From positions 1 through 13,343 of the forward strand of contig USBS01000047.1 in the NCBI GenBank assembly GCA_900552915.1: a stretch of 13,343 bases of DNA, given 5' to 3'. Below the pieces are notes generated by a model. It saw only the letters and a list, made by a program, of their open reading frames with translations. It ran no database searches and was not told where the DNA came from. The position numbers were made by a program, and so were the translations under genes. Source of the DNA: an uncultured Sutterella sp. (GTDB lineage Bacteria > Pseudomonadota > Gammaproteobacteria > Burkholderiales > Burkholderiaceae_F). This document shows, piece after piece, positions 12,586 to 13,343 of the stretch (position 1 is its first letter; each line of letters opens with the position of its first letter).

Positions 12586-13343
12586 ATGACTAGAGCAATC
12601 CGCAACATTGCCATCATCGCGCACGTCGACCACGGCAAGACCACGATGGTGGACAAACTTTTGCAGTGCGCAGGAACGTTCCGCAGCAACCAGGTGGTTG
12701 ACGAACGCGTGATGGACAGCAACGCGATCGAAAAGGAACGCGGCATCACGATTCTCGCGAAGAACTGCGCCGTCGAATACGAAGGCATTCACATCAACAT
12801 CATCGACAACCCGGGGCATGCCGACTTCGGCGGTGAAGTCGAGCGCGTGCTCTCGATGGTCGACGGCGTGCTGCTGCTCGTCGACGCGGTCGAAGGCCCG
12901 ATGCCGCAGACGCGCTTCGTGACCCGCAAGGCCCTTGCCGCCGGTCTCAAGCCCATCGTCGTGATCAATAAGATCGACCGTCCGGGCGCTCGCCCCGACT
13001 GGGTGATCAACGCCACGTTCGACCTGTTCGATAAGCTCGGCGCCACCGAAGATCAGCTCGACTTCCCGGTGATTTATGCGTCCGCCCTGAACGGCTACGC
13101 AGGTCTGACCGACGACGTCGAAGAATTGAAGAAAATCGGCAACATGCGCGCCGTGTTCGACGCTGTCATCAAGTACGTTCCTGTGCGTGAAGACAACGCC
13201 GAAGCCCCGCTGCAGCTGCAGATCTGCTCGCTCGACTACTCGAGCTTTGTTGGCAAGATCGGCATCGGCCGCGTGCACCGCGGCACGATCAAGGCCGGCC
13301 AGAGCGTCATGATCATGAACGGTCCCGACGATACGCCCAAGCC
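12586..13343 (+). CDS. typA: ribosome-associated GTPase TypA/BipA (5' part)
   Basis: 252 codons are visible before the window ends; the family is usually about 600 aa, so roughly 60% is missing. TypA/BipA is an EF-G-like translational GTPase involved in 50S assembly and growth at low temperature or under stress. G-domain motifs are all present: AHVDHGKTTM (12-21), the switch-1 region ending EKERGITI (49-56), DNPGHADFGGEVER (74-87), NKID (128-131) and SAL (166-168). Domain 2 begins around residue 207 (APLQLQICSLDYSSFVGKIGIGRVHRG). GGGGA (12571-12575) precedes the ATG by 10 nt. The gene starts 6 nt after the truB stop with no terminator between, so it is probably the last or a late gene of the operon. 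Confidence 0.97.
   Translation, partial: MTRAIRNIAIIAHVDHGKTTMVDKLLQCAGTFRSNQVVDERVMDSNAIEKERGITILAKNCAVEYEGIHINIIDNPGHADFGGEVERVLSMVDGVLLLVDAVEGPMPQTRFVTRKALAAGLKPIVVINKIDRPGARPDWVINATFDLFDKLGATEDQLDFPVIYASALNGYAGLTDDVEELKKIGNMRAVFDAVIKYVPVREDNAEAPLQLQICSLDYSSFVGKIGIGRVHRGTIKAGQSVMIMNGPDDTPK

Noticed and set aside
11533..13278. 581-aa open frame on the minus strand
   Set aside because: Antisense to rbfA, truB and typA, which are certain; no recognisable protein features.
1..13343. CRISPR array, transposon, toxin-antitoxin or defence system
   Set aside because: No spaced direct-repeat array, transposase, terminal inverted repeats or small paired toxin/antitoxin frames were seen; all confident genes are core functions.

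Overview
The window is a chromosomal housekeeping stretch of a moderately GC-rich Gram-negative bacterium. The order scpB-rluB, then rimP-nusA-infB-rbfA-truB-typA, is the arrangement known from Burkholderiales (Betaproteobacteria). The alanine/lysine-rich tails on several proteins and the overall protein style suggest the Sutterellaceae (Sutterella/Parasutterella group). The class-level assignment is fairly firm; the family is a guess. All supported genes are on the + strand. I see no insertion sequence, phage gene, CRISPR array or defence cassette.

Region 1 (1-2584): a histone H1-like Ala/Lys-repeat protein (225-920) is followed by a hairpin/T-tract terminator. Directly after it, with no visible ribosome binding site, comes a gamma-glutamyltransferase-family Ntn-hydrolase (995-2584). 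Region 2 (2585-3227): a complete tRNA-Arg(ACG) has its own sigma70-type promoter, a hairpin at the predicted 5' end and a rho-independent terminator. About 410 bp without a recognisable gene follow. Region 3 (3228-5858): scpB (chromosome segregation) and rluB (23S rRNA pseudouridine synthase) lie 4 nt apart. They are closed by a large symmetric hairpin and a T-tract terminator. rluB appears to carry a 1-nt frameshift in its C-terminal tail.

Region 4 (5870-13343): a very good sigma70 promoter drives a leader of about 150 nt. The leader ends in a textbook intrinsic terminator just upstream of rimP. The ribosome-biogenesis and translation genes follow: rimP (30S maturation), nusA (elongation/termination), infB (IF2), rbfA (30S maturation), truB (tRNA U55 pseudouridylation) and the 5' part of typA (ribosome-associated GTPase). 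Junctions are tight (TAATG overlaps at rimP/nusA and rbfA/truB). The exceptions are nusA-infB and infB-rbfA, with about 120 nt each, and both of those gaps hold inverted repeats.

I do not see a wholly new multi-gene system. The observations most worth a second look are the terminator-bearing rimP leader RNA, the rluB tail frameshift, the paired long hairpins between infB and rbfA, the symmetric hairpin after rluB, and the start of the GGT-family gene on a terminator T-tract.
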